Below the pieces are notes generated by a model that did no database searches, was not told the origin of the DNA, and saw only the letters and a list, made by a program, of their open reading frames with translations. Below, piece by piece: positions 59,604 to 64,000 of a stretch of 64,000 nucleotides of DNA (the first letter of the stretch is position 1; the number at the start of each line of letters is the position of its first letter). Source of the DNA: Terebella lapidaria (Eukaryota > Annelida > Polychaeta > Terebellida > Terebellidae); assembly GCA_949152475.1 (NCBI GenBank), contig OX424564.1, positions 40,732,165 to 40,796,164 of the forward strand, given 5' to 3'. Both the position numbers and the translations under genes were made by a program.

Positions 59604-62600
59604 TCACACTGTGTTATATCTGGCATATATGTATCTGATGTGTCACTGTGTTATATCTGGCATATATGTATCTGATGTACACTGTGTTATATCTGGCATA
59701 TATGTATCTGATGTACACTGTGTTATATCTGGCATATATGTATCTGATGTGTCACACTGTGTTATATCTGGCATATATGTATCTGATGTACACTGTGTTA
59801 TATCTGGCATATATGTATCTGATGTGTCACACTGTGTTATATCTGGCATATATGTATCTGATGTACACTGTGTTATATCTGGCATATATGTATCTGATGT
59901 ACACTGTGTTATATCTGGCATATATGTATCTGATGTCACACTGTGTTATATCTGGCATATATATATCTGATGTGTCACTGTGTTATATCTGGCATATATG
60001 TATCTGATGTACACTGTGTTATATCTGGCATATATGTATCTGATGTGTCACACTGTGTTATATCTGGCATATATGTATCTGATGTCACACTGTGTTATAT
60101 CTGGCATATATGTATCTGATGTGTCACTGTGTTATATCTGGCATATATGTATCTGATGTACACTGTGTTATATCTGGCATATATGTATCTGATGTGTCAC
60201 TGTGTTATATCTGGCATATATGTATCTGATGTACACTGTGTTATATCTGGCATATATGTATCTGATGTACACTGTGTTATATCTGGCATATATGTATCTG
60301 ATGTGTCACACTGTGTTATATCTGGCATATATGTATCTGATGTGTCACACTGTGTTATATCTGGCATATATGTATCTGATGTACACTGTGTTATATCTGG
60401 CATATATGTATCTGATGTGTCACACTGTGTTATATCTGGCATATATGTATCTGATGTGTCACTGTGTTATATCTGGCATATATGTATCTGATGCCACACT
60501 GTGTTATGTCTGGCATATATGTATCTGATGTACACTGTGTTATATCTGGCATATATGTATCTGATGTGTCACACTGTGTTATATCTGGCATATATGTATC
60601 TGATGTACACTGTGTTATATCTGGCATATATGTATCTGATGTGTCACACTGTGTTATATCTGGCATATATGTATCTGATGTGTCACTGTGTTATATCTGG
60701 CATATATGTATCTGATGTCACACTGTGTTATATCTGGCATATATGTATCTGATGTCACACTGTGTTATATCTGGCATATATGTATCTGATGTACACTGTG
60801 TTATATCTGGCATATATGTATCTGATGTGTCACACTGTGTTATATCTGGCATATATGTATCTGATGTCACACTGTGTTATATCTGGCATATGTGTATCTG
60901 ATGTACACTGTGTTATATCTGGCATATATGTATCTGATGTCACACTGTGTTATATCTGGCATATATGTATCTGATGTCACACTGTGTTATATCTGGCATA
61001 TATGTATCTGATGTCACACTGTGTTATATCTGGCATATATGTATCTGATGTCACACTATGTTATATCTGGCATATATGTATCTGATGTCACACTGTGTTA
61101 TATCTGGCATATATGTATCTGATGTACACAGTGTTATATCTGGCATATATGTATCTGATGTCACACTGTGTTATATCTGGCATATATGTATCTGATGTAC
61201 ACAGTGTTATATCTGGCATATATGTATCTGATGTCACACTGTGTTATATCTGGCATATGTGTATCTGATGTACACTGTGTTATATCTGGCATATATGTAT
61301 CTGATGTCACACTATGTTATATCTGGCATATATGTATCTGATGTCACACTGTGTTATATCTGGCATATATGTATCTGATGTACACTGTGTTATATCTGGC
61401 ATATATGTATCTGATGTGTCACTGTGTTATATCTGGCATATATGTATCTGATGTGTCACACTGTGTTATATCTGGCATATATGTATCTGATGTACACTGT
61501 GTTATATCTGGCATATATGTATCTGATGTACACTGTGTTATATCTGGCATATATGTATCTGATGTGTCACACTGTGTTATATCTGGCATATATGTATCTG
61601 ATGTCACACTGTGTTATATCTGGCATATATGTATCTGATGTACACTGTGTTATATCTGGCATATATGTATCTGATGTGTCTGGCATATATGTATCTGATG
61701 TACACTGTGTTATATCTGGCATATATGTATCTGATGTGTCACTGTGTTATATCTGGCATATATGTATCTGATGTACACTGTGTTATATCTGGCATATATG
61801 TATCTGATGTCACACTGTGTTACATCTGGCATATATGTATCTGATGTCACACTGTGTTATATCTGGCATATATGTATCTGATGTCACACTGTGTTACATC
61901 TGGCATATATGTATCTGATGTCACACTGTGTTATATCTGGCATATATGTATCTGATGTGTCACTGTGTTATATCTGGCATATATGTATCTGATGTCACAC
62001 TGTGTTATATCTGGCATATATGTATCTGATGTGTCACACTGTGTTATATCTGGCATATATGTATCTGATGTCACACTGTGTTATATCTGGCATATATGTA
62101 TCTGATGTACACAGTGTTATATCTGGCATATATGTATCTGATGTCACACTGTGTTATATCTGGCATATATGTATCTGATGTACACAGTGTTATATCTGGC
62201 ATATATGTATCTGATGTCACACTGTGTTATATCTGGCATATATGTATCTGATGTACACAGTGTTATATCTGGCATATATGTATCTGATGTCACACTGTGT
62301 TATATATGGCATATATGTATCTGATGTCACACTGTGTTATATCTGCCATATATGTATCTGATGTACACAGTGTTTTATCTGGCATATATGTATCTGATGT
62401 CACACTGTGTTATATCTGGCATATATGTATCTGATGTCACACTGTGTTATATCTGGCATATATGTATCTGATGTGTCACACTGTGTTATATCTGGCATAT
62501 ATGTATTTGATGTCACACTGTGTTATATCTGGCATATATGTATCTGATGTACACAGTGTTATATCTGGCATATATGTATCTGATGTCACACTGTGTTATA

Positions 62601-64000
62601 TCTGGCATATATGTATCTGATGTACACTGTGTTATATCTGGCATATATGTATCTGATGTGTCACACTGTGTTATATCTGGCATATATGTATCTGATGTCA
62701 CACTGTGTTATATCTGGCATATATGTATCTGATGTACACTGTGTTATATCTGGCATATATGTATCTGATGTCAAACTGTGTTATATCTGGCATATATGTA
62801 TCTGATGCCACACTGTGTTATATCTGGCATATATGTATCTGATGTGTCACACTGTGTTATATCTGGGATATATGTATCTGATGTGTCACACTGTGTTATA
62901 TCTGGCATATATGTATCTGATGTACACTGTGTTATATTTGGTATATATGTATCTGATGTACACTGTGTTATATCTGGCATATATGTATCTGATGTGTCAC
63001 ACTGTGTTATATCTGGCATATATGTATCTGATGTGTCACACTGTGTTATATCTGGCATATATGTATCTGATGTGTCACACTGTGTTATATCTGGCATATA
63101 TGTATCTGATGTACACTGTGTTATATCTGGCATATATGTATCTGATGTCACACTGTGTTATATCTGGCATATATGTATCTGATGTGTCACACTGTGTTAT
63201 ATCTGGCATATATGTATCTGATGTGTCACACTGTGTTATATCTGGCATATATGTATCTGATGTGTCACACTGTGTTATATCTGGCATATATGTATCTGAT
63301 GTCACACTGTGTTATATCTGGCATATATGTATCTGATGTACACTGTGTTATATCTGGCATATATGTATCTGATGTCACAATGTTATATCTGGCATATATG
63401 TATCTGATGTCACACTGTGTTATGTCTGGCATCTATGTATCTGATGTCACACTGTGTTATATCTGGCATATATGTATCTGATGTCACACTGTGTTATATC
63501 TGGCATATTTTATCTGATGTACACTGTGTTATATCTGGCATATATGTATCTGATGTCACACTGTGTTATATCTGGCATATATGTATCTGATGTCACACTG
63601 TGTTATATCTGGCATATTTGTATCTGATGTACACTGTGTTATATCTGGCATATATGTATCTGATGTCACACTGTGTTATATCTGGCATATATGTATCTGA
63701 TGTCACACTGTGTTATATCTGGCATATTTGTATCTGATGTCACACTGTGTTATATCTGGCATATATGTATCTGATGTCACACTGTGTTATATTTGGCATA
63801 TTTGTATCTGATGTCACACTGTGTTATATCTGGCATATATGAATCTGATGTACACTGTGTTATATCTGGCATATATGTATCTGATGTCACACTGTGTTAT
63901 ATCTGGCATATATGTATCTGATGTCACACTATGTTATATCTGGCTTATATGTATCTGATGTCACACTATGTTATATCTGGCATATATGTATCTGATGTCA
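59604..64000. repeat. satellite-like array, 36-39 bp unit, truncated by the window end
   Basis: About 118 units read TGTGTTATATCTGGCATATA then TGTATCTGATG, joined by one of a few linkers: TACAC, TCACAC, TGTCAC, TGTCACAC or TACACA. Each unit centres on the palindrome CATATATG. Unit lengths of 36, 37 and 39 bp follow from the linker. Stop-free stretches give repeated YLAYMYLM-type frames, which are artefacts. Confidence 0.97.

Noticed and set aside
59572-63481. Numerous tyrosine- and methionine-rich frames resembling membrane proteins
   Set aside because: Translations of the 36-39 bp satellite; every frame of the unit can be read.

Overview
This is a eukaryotic window, most likely from a marine invertebrate. 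It holds spliced exons with GT-AG introns, LINEs, a tRNA-derived SINE, PIF/Harbinger, hAT and Tc1/mariner-like DNA transposons, long minisatellites, many C-tracts and abundant TACATGTA-type words. I see no prokaryotic signals. The species cannot be fixed from sequence alone; amphioxus, mollusc or another marine group would all fit.

One host gene is certain. Core-binding factor beta (CBFB, the obligate partner of RUNX proteins) lies on the minus strand in five coding exons from 23439 down to 9654 and encodes 233 residues. All exon junctions are phase 0. Intron 3 is about 10 kb and contains a 6 kb minisatellite of 22-24 bp units (13741-19699), a SINE and an unidentified open frame. A partial exon of another gene may touch the left edge (1-64).

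The rest is a dense graveyard of mobile DNA. 3.8-8.1 kb: a repeat family with palindromic ends. 9.3-9.6 kb: a small TA-flanked inverted-repeat element just beyond the CBFB stop. 24.4-27.8 kb: nested foldback elements built of short palindromes, split by a 1974 bp TIR transposon. 28-30.25 kb and 34.2-35.1 kb: two copies of one LINE family in opposite orientation. 31.5-33.1 kb: an element with 32 bp TIRs and a 9 bp target duplication. 36.3-36.9 kb: a 568 bp TIR element filled with TTCGTGNNCACGAA palindromes. 40-47.5 kb: fossil retroelement pieces, two of which have been amplified into minisatellites. 48.6-51.6 kb: a PIF/Harbinger transposon with an intact transposase, TATA box, poly(A) signal and TAA target duplication. 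51.8-54.3 kb: a hAT-type element holding a second hAT-type element and a GGTGC-rich minisatellite. 54.3-59 kb: diverged repeats and a possible solo LTR. 59.6-64 kb: a 36-39 bp satellite running off the right end.

The most novel-looking signals are three sets of palindrome arrays that differ in palindrome sequence but share an ATACTAA-type linker, minisatellites that arose inside retroelement coding sequence, and repeat families that carry nuclear-receptor DR1 sites (AGGTCA A AGKTCA) in many units. The long open frames in the arrays are artefacts of stop-free repeat units and are not annotated as genes.
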